From an uncultured Saprospiraceae bacterium (GTDB lineage: Bacteria; Bacteroidota; Bacteroidia; Chitinophagales; Saprospiraceae): a stretch of 64,000 nucleotides of DNA. This document shows, piece after piece, positions 18,286 through 26,910 of this stretch (its first letter is position 1; each line of letters opens with the position of its first letter). Under the pieces are notes generated by a model that had not been told where the DNA came from, made no database searches, and saw only the letters and a program-made list of their open reading frames with translations. The DNA lies in contig CALGLU010000105.1 of the NCBI GenBank assembly GCA_937959275.1, positions 61,089 to 125,088 on the forward strand, in the 5' to 3' direction. Position numbers and translations under genes: made by a program.

Positions 18286-18624
18286 CTAACACGGTGCACA
18301 AGAAAAGGTATTTCGATGCAACAGATCAATATCCTCTACCTGATAAACACTATTGCTCGGATGTATTTCATCCAATGACTCGATAACAAAGGCCTTAGGA
18401 TCTGTGGTGATGCAGATAGATTTAAAGAAAAAAGCCAAAAGTAAAACGAAGCAAGCAGCTGTAGAAATCATACTATATAGCTTATACTTAGCAGATCGCT
18501 TCTTATGTCGATCAACTTCTAATTTACCATCAAGGCGATCCCATAATTGGGGATTTAATGGAAGGTCTTTCGTATGTTCAGCTCGCTCAATGATTTGATC
18601 TAACTCGTCTTCATTAACTGACAT
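18286..18624 (-). CDS. Single-pass membrane protein, probable anti-sigma partner
   Basis: A 112-residue protein with an acidic soluble N-terminal half (EDELDQIIERAEH, NPQLWDRLDGKLEVDRHKK), one transmembrane helix (about residues 49-66) and a short periplasmic tail ending in two Cys. The first half has the size and shape of a short anti-sigma domain. The start overlaps the end of the ECF sigma gene by 11 bases, which supports a sigma/anti-sigma pair, but there is no recognisable ZAS or FecR signature. The partner role is inference from position. Confidence 0.55.
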   Translation of the reverse strand: MSVNEDELDQIIERAEHTKDLPLNPQLWDRLDGKLEVDRHKKRSAKYKLYSMISTAACFVLLLAFFFKSICITTDPKAFVIESLDEIHPSNSVYQVEDIDLLHRNTFSCAPC

Positions 18625-19150
18625 ATGCTTTATGTTTTTTTTTGATAATCTCAGCTAATCTCCGCTTTGCCAAGAGGAACTGAGACTTCGATGTATTTAT
18701 ACTGATGTTTAAAATATCTGCTATTTCTCTATGCTTATAGCCTTCGATTACATACAGATTGAAGACAGTTCTGTAACCAGTAGGTAATTTTTCAAGAACT
18801 AATAATAATTCTTCATAGGCTAAATCGTCTTCAACAGTGACCGGATTTTCGATTTCTATATTCGTGATCTCGACTTGAAGTTTAAAATTATTTTTCTTCC
18901 GCAAGCTCATCAAACACTCATTCACCATGATCCTCCGCATCCAACCCTCAAAATTACCTTCGCCAGAATACTGGTCTATCTTAGATAAAATTTTATAAAA
19001 CCCTTGAATCAACGCATCTTCTGCGTCTTCACTGGTTTTCATATATCTTCGACAAACGCTTAAAAATTTTGGTCCGAATGACTCATACAGCTGCTTTTGA
19101 CATTTTCTGTCACCTTTTTTGCAACCTGTTATGAGTTTTGAGAGATTCAT
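18614..19150 (-). CDS. ECF-type RNA polymerase sigma factor
   Basis: A 178-residue sigma-70 family factor. The region 2 pattern is visible as FGPKFLSVCRRYMKTSEDAEDALIQGFYKI...GEGNFEGWMRRIMVN, and region 4 as LEKLPTGYRTVFNLYVIEGYKHREIADIL followed by NISINTSKSQFLLAKRRLAEII, which includes the -35-reading helix. The signal that activates it is unknown. The overlapping downstream gene encodes its likely membrane-bound antagonist. Bacteroidota genomes carry many such pairs, often for surface functions, but no target operon can be assigned here. Confidence 0.93.
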   Translation of the reverse strand: MNLSKLITGCKKGDRKCQKQLYESFGPKFLSVCRRYMKTSEDAEDALIQGFYKILSKIDQYSGEGNFEGWMRRIMVNECLMSLRKKNNFKLQVEITNIEIENPVTVEDDLAYEELLLVLEKLPTGYRTVFNLYVIEGYKHREIADILNISINTSKSQFLLAKRRLAEIIKKKHKAYVS

Positions 19151-19220
19151 TCCATGTTTTGTCTTACTCCTAAGATGGTATATTAAATCATTTTGGTGTG
19201 TCGATCAACAAAAGAAAGTA

Positions 19221-19228
19221 TAATTTTG
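19221..19228 (+). promoter_or_regulatory. -7 promoter box of the lysA operon
   Basis: TAATTTTG matches the Bacteroidota -7 consensus TAnnTTTG and ends 17 bases before the ATG of lysA at 19246. A TTTTGG that could serve as the -33 element lies at 19191-19196, but the 25-base spacer is longer than usual. Confidence 0.45.
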
Positions 19229-19245
19229 TGAGATAATATTGATTT

Positions 19246-20571
19246 ATGCAATTACAAGATGGTGTTTACCAATTTCCAGGAGGGATATCAGCACTGGAAT
19301 TATGTGAAAAGTATGGCTGTCCGCTATATGTTTATGACTATAGTATCATAGAACGACAATACAAACGATTGACTTCTGCCTTCGAAGTCAAGAAACTCAA
19401 GATTAATTATGCGTGCAAAGCATTGTCAAATATTAATATTTTGAAGTTGATGAATAATCTTGGTTCTGGGCTAGACACCGTGTCTATTCAAGAAGTCAGA
19501 TTAGGATTGTTTTCAGGGTTCTCTCCTGATAATATTATATATACACCCAATTGTGTGTCAATTGAAGAAATTGGAGAGGCGGTGAAATTAGGCGTTCGTA
19601 TCAATATTGACAACATATCGATCCTCGAACAATTTGGAGCGCTCTATCCAGATTACCCAGTCTGCATTCGAATCAATCCGCATATCATGGCGGGAGGTAA
19701 CTCTAAAATATCTGTTGGTCATATTGATTCTAAATTTGGGATCTCGTATCATCAGATCCCACATGTGCTGCGTGTCGTCGAAGCAACTGGATTAACGATC
19801 GAAGGGCTGCATATGCATACGGGGTCTGAAATTTTAGATACAGAAGTCTTCCTACGTGGAGCAGATATCTTATTCGCCGAAGCTAAAAAATTCAGAGATC
19901 TAGATTATCTGGATTTTGGAAGTGGCTTCAAAGTATCCTATAAGAATGATGGCATAGAGACGGATATCGAAGATTTGGGCAGGCAAATTTCCAAGCGCTT
20001 TAATTTTTTCTGTAAAGAATATGGTCGTGATTTGACCATCATGTTTGAGCCAGGAAAGTACTTGGTCAGTGAAAGTGGATTTTTCTTTTCTAAAGTCAAT
20101 GTTGTAAAAACAACCACGGCTGCAAAATTTGCGGGCATCGATTCTGGATTAAATCATCTGATCAGACCAATGATGTATGATGCCTATCACTCGATCATTA
20201 ATGTGTCTAAGACAGAAGGAACGAAGAATATCTATAATGTCGTCGGCTATATTTGCGAGACGGATACCTTTGGTGAAAACAGATCAATTCATACGATTCA
20301 AGAAGGCCATGTCCTATGTATTAAAAATGCTGGTGCATATTGTTTTACCATGGCATCTAATTACAATTCAAGATTTAGACCGCCTGAAGTATTAATTTAT
20401 CAAGGCAAAGATTTCTTGATTAGAAAGAGAGAAACCATGAATGATCTAATCCACAATCAAGTTGAGGCAGACATCTTACAGCCTACACTAAAGGCTGGTG
20501 AAGATCTCCTCAATACATTGTTAAATGGAGAAAAGCAAAAAGAAATTTTAGAATCTAAAGAAGCACAATGA
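19246..20571 (+). CDS. lysA: Diaminopimelate decarboxylase
   Basis: Pyridoxal-phosphate enzyme that converts meso-diaminopimelate to lysine. The PLP lysine lies in INYACKAL (K58). Other landmarks of fold-type III decarboxylases are GSGLDTVSIQEV, GLHMHTGSEI near residue 190, FGSGFKV near 225, EPGKYLV near 268 and ICETDTFGENR near 345. Length (441) is a little above the usual 400-420. The gene starts a three-gene operon in which each following ATG overlaps the previous stop (ATGA at 20568 and 21161). An aspartokinase gene for the same pathway lies at 25626. Confidence 0.93.
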   Translation: MQLQDGVYQFPGGISALELCEKYGCPLYVYDYSIIERQYKRLTSAFEVKKLKINYACKALSNINILKLMNNLGSGLDTVSIQEVRLGLFSGFSPDNIIYTPNCVSIEEIGEAVKLGVRINIDNISILEQFGALYPDYPVCIRINPHIMAGGNSKISVGHIDSKFGISYHQIPHVLRVVEATGLTIEGLHMHTGSEILDTEVFLRGADILFAEAKKFRDLDYLDFGSGFKVSYKNDGIETDIEDLGRQISKRFNFFCKEYGRDLTIMFEPGKYLVSESGFFFSKVNVVKTTTAAKFAGIDSGLNHLIRPMMYDAYHSIINVSKTEGTKNIYNVVGYICETDTFGENRSIHTIQEGHVLCIKNAGAYCFTMASNYNSRFRPPEVLIYQGKDFLIRKRETMNDLIHNQVEADILQPTLKAGEDLLNTLLNGEKQKEILESKEAQ

Positions 20572-21164
20572 GAATTATAGCCGCTATGTTATTATTGGCT
20601 TTAGGTATTATAGCATGCCAAGAAAAGCAGAGCCAATCAGACATTATAGATCACATTGAACAGATGACTGCTGTCATGAGTGATGATAGTCGACTCGCTC
20701 TGTCAGATCAGGAGATAGACAAAGTGTTCTATTTGGTTCGGCATGCTGAAAAAGATACAATTCCAAAAGATAATCCACGATTGACTGCTCAAGGAGAAGA
20801 TAGAGCAAAAGCACTTGCAGATATTTTTAGACAAACACGGGTTGATGAAATCTATTCTACCATGTACACGCGGACCTTATGGACTGCAGAGACACTTGCC
20901 GATGCTAAGGGCGTAACGATCAGACCTTACAATCCTAGCGAATTAAAAGCTTTTGCTGAGCAGCTCAAACAAAATAAAATGATCCAAACAGCATTCATCG
21001 CTGGACACTCTAACACGACGCCTCAGCTAGCCTCGTTCTTAGCTGGGGATACTGAGATTAAAGCTATGGATGAAACAGAATATGATCGACTGATTATAGT
21101 CGTGATTCATAAAGATGGAAGTTCAGACGTTAAACAGCTAAGATATTTTACAGAAACATTATGA
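20568..21164 (+). CDS. Histidine phosphatase family lipoprotein
   Basis: The N-terminus is a lipoprotein signal (LGIIAC at residues 12-17), so the product is probably anchored in the periplasm or outer membrane. The phosphatase core has VFYLVRHAEKD (RH at 58-59, catalytic His), TRTLWTAETLADAKG and a second conserved His in AGHSN. It resembles SixA/phosphoglycerate-mutase-like phosphatases; the substrate is unknown. Translation is coupled to lysA and valS through four-base ATGA overlaps on both sides. Confidence 0.85.
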   Translation: MRIIAAMLLLALGIIACQEKQSQSDIIDHIEQMTAVMSDDSRLALSDQEIDKVFYLVRHAEKDTIPKDNPRLTAQGEDRAKALADIFRQTRVDEIYSTMYTRTLWTAETLADAKGVTIRPYNPSELKAFAEQLKQNKMIQTAFIAGHSNTTPQLASFLAGDTEIKAMDETEYDRLIIVVIHKDGSSDVKQLRYFTETL

Positions 21165-23812
21165 CAGAGATAGCAAAACATTTTGATCCCTCTTCTGTAG
21201 AAGAGAAGTGGTATTCGTATTGGGAGGACAAAGGGTATTTTTATTCGACCCCTGACGATCGGGAGCCATACACCATTGTGATACCTCCACCTAATGTGAC
21301 AGGTATCCTTCACATGGGCCATATTCTGAATAATACGATTCAAGATGTATTGATTAGAAAAGCACGCCTTGATGGAAAGAATGCCTGTTGGGTGCCGGGG
21401 ACAGATCATGCCTCAATCGCCACTGAGGCCAAAGTGGTCAGAAAGCTCCGTGAGCAAGGCATCAAGAAGTCTGATCTAACACGTGAAGAATATATGGAGC
21501 ATGCGTGGGCATGGAAAGAGGAATATGGTGGCATCATACTACAGCAGCTAAGAAAGCTAGGTGCTTCATGTGATTGGAAGCGAACGGCCTTTACCATGGA
21601 TGAGCCTCGCACTGAATCTGTGTATAAAGTCTTTGTTGATCTCTATAAAAAAGGAAAATTATATCGTGGACTGCGCATGGTCAACTGGGATCCAGAAGCA
21701 ATGACAGTGTTGTCGAATGAAGAAGTGCTGCACGCTGAAGAAAATTCTCATTTGTATCATGTGAAATACCAGATTGAAGGATCAGATGAATATTTAACTG
21801 TAGCCACAAAACGTCCAGAAACGATAATGGGTGATACTGCAGTTGCCGTCCATCCTGATGATGAAAAGTATGCACATCTAAAAGGCAAACGAGTCATCGT
21901 GCCGTTAGTGAATCGATCTGTCCCGATCATTTTTGACGATTATGTCGATATGGAGTTTGGGACTGGCGCATTGAAGGTTACACCTGCACATGATCCCAAT
22001 GATTATGAAATCGGTAAACGACATAATCTAGAGGTGATCGATACGATTAATGATAATGGGACCATGTCCGAAGCAGCTCAAATCCATGTAGGAGCCGATC
22101 GATTCGCAGCTAGAAAATTAGTCAGCAAAGATTTAGAAGCGGCAGGACTGTTAGTCAAAAAAGAAGAGTATCGCAGTAGCATAGGGCGCTCAGAACGAAC
22201 CAATGCTGTCGTAGAGCCAAAGTTGTCTCTGCAGTGGTATGTCGATATGAAGAAGATTGCAGATCCTGCATTGAAGGCTGTGATGGATGACGAAATCGTC
22301 TTTCATCCAAAGAAATATAAAACGACCTATCGAGTCTGGATGGAAGGGATCAGAGACTGGTGTATCTCTAGGCAACTCTGGTGGGGCCAGCGCGTACCTG
22401 CCTGGTATTATGAAGATAAGGTGTATGTGGCAGAGACAGCTGAGGAAGCGTTGCAACAAGCACAGGCTGATGATCCAGCATTGACAATGGACGATTTGAA
22501 GCAGGATGAAGATGTGCTAGATACATGGTTTTCAAGTTGGTTGTGGCCGCTCTCAACCTTTCACGGTTTCCAAGGGTCTAAGGAGATAGAGTATTATTAT
22601 CCGACGAATGCCTTAGTGACAGGATGGGATATTATTTTCTTTTGGGTGGCGCGGATGATCATGTCTGGTTACGAATGGGCACCAACTTTAGTGCCTGAAA
22701 AAGAGAGTTATCCATTTAAGCATGTCTACTTCACAGGCATGGTGCGTGACAAGCAAAAACGTAAGATGAGTAAGTCTTTGGGTAATTCACCTGATGCGTT
22801 GAAGTTGATTGCCGATTATGGTGCAGATGGCGTGCGCTATGGGATGTTGAGCTGTTCGCCTGCAGGTGGGGATTTGTTGTTTGATGAGAAGTTAGTCGAG
22901 ACAGGTAAGAATTTTTGTAATAAAATATGGAATGCGCTTCGACTTGTGAAGTCATTTCAGCTAGAGGATAAGCCGTCGAGCAAGGTGGATGAATTGGCGA
23001 TTGTGTGGTTTGAAAATAAGTTTTTGCAAATCGTAGAGCTTGTTGAGAAGGAGATGGCTCAGTTTAGATTGTCAGAGGCGTTGACGTCATTGTATTCTTT
23101 TATCTGGGGAGATTTTTGTTCTTGGTACTTAGAGATAGTCAAGCCAGAATATGGAGGGACTTTATCCAAGGCGACTTATGAAAAAACGGTAGATATATTT
23201 GAGCAATTGATGATTGTGTTGCATCCGTATATGCCTTTTATTACTGAGGAGGTTTGGAGTAGTTTGAAAGAGCGGGCAGAGGGAGCGGATTGTATCGTTA
23301 GCACCTTTCCTAAGACAGCAGCATATGATGTCGAGTTGATCAAGCAAGTAGAAAGCTTGACGAATCTAGTGACGAGCATTCGCGATTTGAGGAATAAGAA
23401 TGGGATGGGTATGAAAGAAGCCGTAGATCTAAAAGTAGAGAAATCTGATAGTTCTGATTCGCTGTTTAGTTTGAATGGAGCAGGGGAGATGGTTACCAAG
23501 ATGGCCAACATCAGCTCCTTAGAATCTATAGCGCCGAATACAGAGTTGAGTAATGGGATTTCATTTCTTTCTGGGAATGATAAGTATGTGGCGCTGATCG
23601 ATAAGGAGATTGATGTCGAAGCGGAGAAGGAGAATATCCAAAAAGAGATCGACTATCAAATTGGCTTTTTGAAATCTGTTGAGAAGAAGTTGAGCAATGA
23701 GCGTTTTGTGGGGAATGCGCCGGAGGCTGTCGTGGCGAATGAGCGTAAAAAGCTAGCTGATGGTCAGGATCGCCTTCGTATTCTGGAGGAGAATTTAGCG
23801 AACTTGATGTAA
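21161..23812 (+). CDS. valS: Valyl-tRNA synthetase
   Basis: Class I aminoacyl-tRNA synthetase charging tRNA-Val. The 883 residues include the HIGH-type motif PPPNVTGILHMGHIL near residue 45, the editing domain with KRPETIMGDTAVAVHPDDE near 220, the KMSKS motif RKMSKSLGNSPD near 530, the anticodon-binding domain and the C-terminal coiled-coil arm (from about 815, KENIQKEIDYQIGFLKSVEKKL). All are in the expected order. The gene is the last of the lysA operon and ends directly at the 124-bp repeat array. A long array follows instead of a simple terminator. Confidence 0.97.
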   Translation: MTEIAKHFDPSSVEEKWYSYWEDKGYFYSTPDDREPYTIVIPPPNVTGILHMGHILNNTIQDVLIRKARLDGKNACWVPGTDHASIATEAKVVRKLREQGIKKSDLTREEYMEHAWAWKEEYGGIILQQLRKLGASCDWKRTAFTMDEPRTESVYKVFVDLYKKGKLYRGLRMVNWDPEAMTVLSNEEVLHAEENSHLYHVKYQIEGSDEYLTVATKRPETIMGDTAVAVHPDDEKYAHLKGKRVIVPLVNRSVPIIFDDYVDMEFGTGALKVTPAHDPNDYEIGKRHNLEVIDTINDNGTMSEAAQIHVGADRFAARKLVSKDLEAAGLLVKKEEYRSSIGRSERTNAVVEPKLSLQWYVDMKKIADPALKAVMDDEIVFHPKKYKTTYRVWMEGIRDWCISRQLWWGQRVPAWYYEDKVYVAETAEEALQQAQADDPALTMDDLKQDEDVLDTWFSSWLWPLSTFHGFQGSKEIEYYYPTNALVTGWDIIFFWVARMIMSGYEWAPTLVPEKESYPFKHVYFTGMVRDKQKRKMSKSLGNSPDALKLIADYGADGVRYGMLSCSPAGGDLLFDEKLVETGKNFCNKIWNALRLVKSFQLEDKPSSKVDELAIVWFENKFLQIVELVEKEMAQFRLSEALTSLYSFIWGDFCSWYLEIVKPEYGGTLSKATYEKTVDIFEQLMIVLHPYMPFITEEVWSSLKERAEGADCIVSTFPKTAAYDVELIKQVESLTNLVTSIRDLRNKNGMGMKEAVDLKVEKSDSSDSLFSLNGAGEMVTKMANISSLESIAPNTELSNGISFLSGNDKYVALIDKEIDVEAEKENIQKEIDYQIGFLKSVEKKLSNERFVGNAPEAVVANERKKLADGQDRLRILEENLANLM

Positions 23813-24433
23813 ATGAATATAACTCGGATCTTCGAGGTTTTCAATCTCGAAGTGATGCGATTGTTACTCAATCATATACCACTGAAGTTGAAAACTGCAG
23901 AGATCCATTCAAATGTTGTTGGTTCGGAGACCAACAACGGCCAAGTCACGGATATTCGGGGTTTTCAACCTCGAATCAATTTGCTTGAATTACAATCGTA
24001 AGCCTCTGACGTTGAAAATAGCAGAGATCCATTCAAATGTTGTTGATTCGGAGACCAACAACGGCCAAGTCACGGATATTCGGGGTTTTCAACCTCGAAT
24101 CAATATGCTTGAATTACAATCGTAAGCCTCTGACGTTGAAAATAGCAGAGATCCATTCAAATGTTGTTGGTTCGGAGACCAACAACGGTCAAGTCACGGA
24201 TATTCGGGGTTTTCAACCTCGAATTAATATGCTTGAATTTCAATCATAAGCCTCTGACGTTGAAAACATCAGAGATCCATTCAAATGTTGTTGGTTCGAA
24301 GACCAACAACGGCCAAGTCACGGATATTCGGGGTTTTCAACCTCGAATCAATATGATTGAATTTTAATCGTAAAACTCTGATGTTGAAAATAGGAGAGAT
24401 CTATTGGTTCGGAGACCAACAACAGCCAAGTCG
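23813..24433. repeat. 124-bp tandem repeat array with two hairpins per unit
   Basis: The whole 620-base gap between the convergent valS and thioredoxin genes is an array of about four and a half units with a 124-bp period (equivalent points at 23913, 24037, 24161 and 24285). Each unit has two inverted repeats: GTTGTTGGT-TCGGAG-ACCAACAAC, and ATTCGGGG-TTTTCAA-CCTCGAAT. Middle units are about 95% identical, while the first and last have drifted. The open frames of about 70 codons repeated at the same step are by-products. It abuts the stop of the gene at 24434. Confidence 0.93.
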
Positions 24434-24952
24434 TTAGAGCTTCTCTATCTCTGCTTTGTATTGACTAATTAGATTCGATGCATAACCTTCTGTATGATAG
24501 ACGATCTCACCTGACTGATCCACCAAATAGGTATGAGGGATATCGAATACTTCTAGCTCTCTGGAGGTATAAGCCATCTTATCATGGACAACCTGCATAG
24601 TCCAGTTTTGCTTCTTCACTAAGTCAATAAGTTTGTAAGTGTCCGAAGGTTTTTCAATAGATATAGCAACGATTTCGGTGTTGAGTTCTTTCGCCCATTC
24701 ATCTGCTACCTTTTGAAAGGCATCCAATTCTGTACGACAAGGTCCACACCAGCTAGCCATAATGCTGATAATATAGTTTTTGTCTTTTGGTATAATGGTG
24801 GACAGAGGCACGGTTTGACCATCAGTTTGCGTGACTTGAATGTCAATCAATTCTTTGCTAATCCGATGCTTGCTTTGAACTGGGAATGGCTGTTGAGCGA
24901 AGCTCAAAGTCCAGCTTGTCAGAAATAAAATGATACAGATGATTGATTTCAT
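24434..24952 (-). CDS. TlpA/ResA-like thioredoxin-fold protein
   Basis: Exported 172-residue protein with a signal peptide ending LSFAQ. The redox site is ASWCGPCRTELDAF (CxxC near residues 69-72), followed by a cis-Pro region (DIPHTYLVDQSGEIV near 136). It belongs to the periplasmic thiol-disulfide oxidoreductases of the TlpA/ResA group, which reduce disulfides in cytochrome maturation or in other envelope proteins. The partner is not evident from the neighbourhood. The stop codon lies immediately beside the last degenerate copy of the 124-bp repeat. Confidence 0.9.
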   Translation of the reverse strand: MKSIICIILFLTSWTLSFAQQPFPVQSKHRISKELIDIQVTQTDGQTVPLSTIIPKDKNYIISIMASWCGPCRTELDAFQKVADEWAKELNTEIVAISIEKPSDTYKLIDLVKKQNWTMQVVHDKMAYTSRELEVFDIPHTYLVDQSGEIVYHTEGYASNLISQYKAEIEKL

Positions 24953-24969
24953 ATGCTAATTCGAAACAG

Positions 24970-25004
24970 AAAAAAAGGCTTGAAATGATTACACCCCAAG
25001 CCTT
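24970..25004 (-). terminator. Rho-independent terminator after the BON/LysM gene
   Basis: Eight-base inverted repeat AAGGCTTG / CAAGCCTT (24975-24982 and 24997-25004). Its minus-strand product is followed by a run of T (complement of the A run from 24969). It lies 12 bases after the stop of the gene at 25016. Confidence 0.8.
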
Positions 25005-25015
25005 AAATACTTTGT

Positions 25016-25480
25016 TTATAGGTTTGGTATCCGTAGAGTCTGTCCTGGATAAATCTTGTTAGGATCTGACAACATTGGTTGGTTAGCCTCAAAAATCAAC
25101 ATGTACTTCATTGGATCTCCATAATGTGCTTTTGCAATTTTTGACAAGGAGTCACCACTTTGCACCTCATAAAAATTGGCTTGAACAACTTCTGGTTCTG
25201 GCGTTAATACAGAGATGCGATCATCAACTGATGCGATACCTCTGACATTCCCTATGGTCAAAATTGCTTTTTCTTTATCCGCTTGAGAATCCGCAGTACC
25301 GTATACAATGACTGCGTCATCTTCTACTTCAACAGAAAAATCATTGACTGGAAGTTTGTATTCGTAAAAAACTTCAATTAATTTTTTCTCCATTACGCGA
25401 TCTTTCGCTTCAGCAGCTTCTTCGGCTTTGTCGGCTCTTGTGTTTTTTCCGGCATTCTTTAAGAAAGAAAATAGTCCCAT
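25016..25480 (-). CDS. BON and LysM domain protein (Kbp/YgaU-like)
   Basis: A 154-residue protein with the two-domain plan of E. coli Kbp (YgaU), a cytoplasmic potassium-binding protein. After an Ala/Glu/Lys-rich N-terminal segment comes a BON domain (about 30-95: FSVEVEDDAVIVYGTADSQADKEKAILTIGNV), then a LysM domain (about 103-154: YEVQSGDSLSKIAKAHYGDPMKYMLIFEAN...GQTLRIPNL). There is no signal peptide, as in Kbp. Function in this organism is inferred from the family only. It is transcribed alone, with its own terminator. Confidence 0.85.
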   Translation of the reverse strand: MGLFSFLKNAGKNTRADKAEEAAEAKDRVMEKKLIEVFYEYKLPVNDFSVEVEDDAVIVYGTADSQADKEKAILTIGNVRGIASVDDRISVLTPEPEVVQANFYEVQSGDSLSKIAKAHYGDPMKYMLIFEANQPMLSDPNKIYPGQTLRIPNL

Positions 25481-25597
25481 GTTTTGAATATGTATTTTAA
25501 ATTATAAAATGGATTAATCTCAGAAATCAGTCTGAGACACAGTCAAATAACGGCAAAACCGATTTAATAATTCCATAGGCAATCAATATTTTGTGCT

Positions 25598-25605
25598 TAC
25601 TTTTG
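25598..25605 (+). promoter_or_regulatory. -7 promoter box of the aspartokinase operon
   Basis: TACTTTTG fits TAnnTTTG and lies 20 bases before the ATG at 25626. No convincing -33 element is seen. This placement also supports the 25626 start over the in-frame upstream codon at 25593. Confidence 0.45.
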
Positions 25606-25625
25606 TGTCGATTTTATTGAAGATT

Positions 25626-26909
25626 ATGAGAGTCTACAAATTTGGAGGTGCATCAGTCAAGGATGCAGGCAGCATTAGGAATGTTGGTCACATCATTCAG
25701 ACGACAAATGCTGGGAAATTAGTTGTTGTGGTCTCAGCTATGGGGAAGATGACGAATGCATTCGAAAAGGTGATCAATGCGTTTTATCAAGAGGGCCTAG
25801 AAGCTGCTAATCTTGCCTTAGATGAAGTCAAGTCCTATCACATACAGGAGATTATACCTTTATTTGAAAATGAAGAGCAGGTCATAAAAGATATCATGCC
25901 CTTCTTCGAATCGATCCTCTCACATCTATCCTCTTCTGATAAGACAGATTATGATCAGGATTATGATCAGGTGGTTTCAGTAGGCGAATTCGCATCCACA
26001 AAGATCATAGCTGCTCATCTAAAAGAGATTGGATTGCGTGCCACCTGGCTCGACGTTAGGCATGTTATAAAAACGGACAATCGGTATCGGGAAGGCAATG
26101 TAGATTGGACGAAAACGGAGGAGGAGATCAAAACGCAACTTACTGCATTAAGCGATATGTATGATATTATCGTTACACAGGGCTTCGTTGGCCAATCTCC
26201 AGAAGGCTATACGACAACACTTGGTCGAGAGGGCTCAGATTATACAGCTTCTATTTTTAGCTATTGTTTAGATGCTGAATCAATGAGTATTTGGAAAGAT
26301 GTACCAGGCATCTTGACTGGAGATCCCCGACGTTTCGAAAACTTGACTAAAATTGATCGACTCTCCTATAAGGAGGCCATTGAGATGACCTATTATGGAG
26401 CGAAGGTCATCCATCCAAAGACCATTAAGCCAATTCAAAATAAGAATATCCCATTACATGTGAGGTCTTTCATTGAGCCTGATGGTGAGGGAACCATGAT
26501 CTCTGGTGAGATCGAATTGAATTATCCACCAGTGATAGTCGTAGAAGATAATCAGGCTTTGGTTCATATTTCTACAAGAGACTTTTCATTTGTTGCAGAG
26601 CATCATTTGAGCAAGTTGTTTGATATCTTTACCAAATATCGGGTAAAGGTTAATATGATGAGAAATACGGCCATTAGCTTCACGATATGCACCTTTGATG
26701 ATCAAGAAAAATTAAATAGCTTAAAAGAGGAATTAGCTACTGAGTTTAAGGTTGTTGTGGACCATGGACAAGAGCTAATTACTGTTCGACATTTTAATCA
26801 AGAAGTTGTCGATGAACTGAAAAAAGGTAAGATCGTCTTGTTTGAGGAGCGATTGAGTAATACCTTGCAGATGGTAGTGAAGAATGTACCGATAGTAAAA
26901 CGAAAATAA
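25626..26909 (+). CDS. Aspartate kinase (monofunctional)
   Basis: Phosphorylates aspartate in the first step of lysine, threonine and methionine synthesis. The chain starts at ATG 25626 with the signature RVYKFGGASVKDA. It also has TTLGREGSDYTAS near residue 200, DVPGILTGDPR near 225 and a C-terminal regulatory ACT region (about 305-427). Two codons (25593 and 25626) are possible, but only the second gives the conserved N-terminus. There is no homoserine dehydrogenase domain. With lysA at 19246, this gives two lysine-pathway genes in the window, in separate operons. It is followed after one base by the dus gene. Confidence 0.93.
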   Translation: MRVYKFGGASVKDAGSIRNVGHIIQTTNAGKLVVVVSAMGKMTNAFEKVINAFYQEGLEAANLALDEVKSYHIQEIIPLFENEEQVIKDIMPFFESILSHLSSSDKTDYDQDYDQVVSVGEFASTKIIAAHLKEIGLRATWLDVRHVIKTDNRYREGNVDWTKTEEEIKTQLTALSDMYDIIVTQGFVGQSPEGYTTTLGREGSDYTASIFSYCLDAESMSIWKDVPGILTGDPRRFENLTKIDRLSYKEAIEMTYYGAKVIHPKTIKPIQNKNIPLHVRSFIEPDGEGTMISGEIELNYPPVIVVEDNQALVHISTRDFSFVAEHHLSKLFDIFTKYRVKVNMMRNTAISFTICTFDDQEKLNSLKEELATEFKVVVDHGQELITVRHFNQEVVDELKKGKIVLFEERLSNTLQMVVKNVPIVKRK

Positions 26910-26910
26910 A

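Noticed and set aside
18190..18386. Short open frames rich in Asn, Thr, Gln and His after the Fic gene
   Set aside because: Translations of the ACTCAACA low-complexity repeat; no independent support.
16741..18624. Fic gene and the small membrane-protein gene as a toxin-antitoxin pair
   Set aside because: The genes are convergent, separated by repeats, and the small protein overlaps an ECF sigma gene. The Fic protein already has its own inhibitory motif.
23813..24367. Four open frames of about 60-70 codons at 124-bp steps after valS
   Set aside because: They are the same by-product of the 124-bp tandem array in each unit, overlapping one another, and have no protein-like features.
23813..24433. 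Possible CRISPR array in the 124-bp repeat region
   Set aside because: Whole 124-bp units are conserved, with no variable spacers between short repeats, and no cas genes are nearby.
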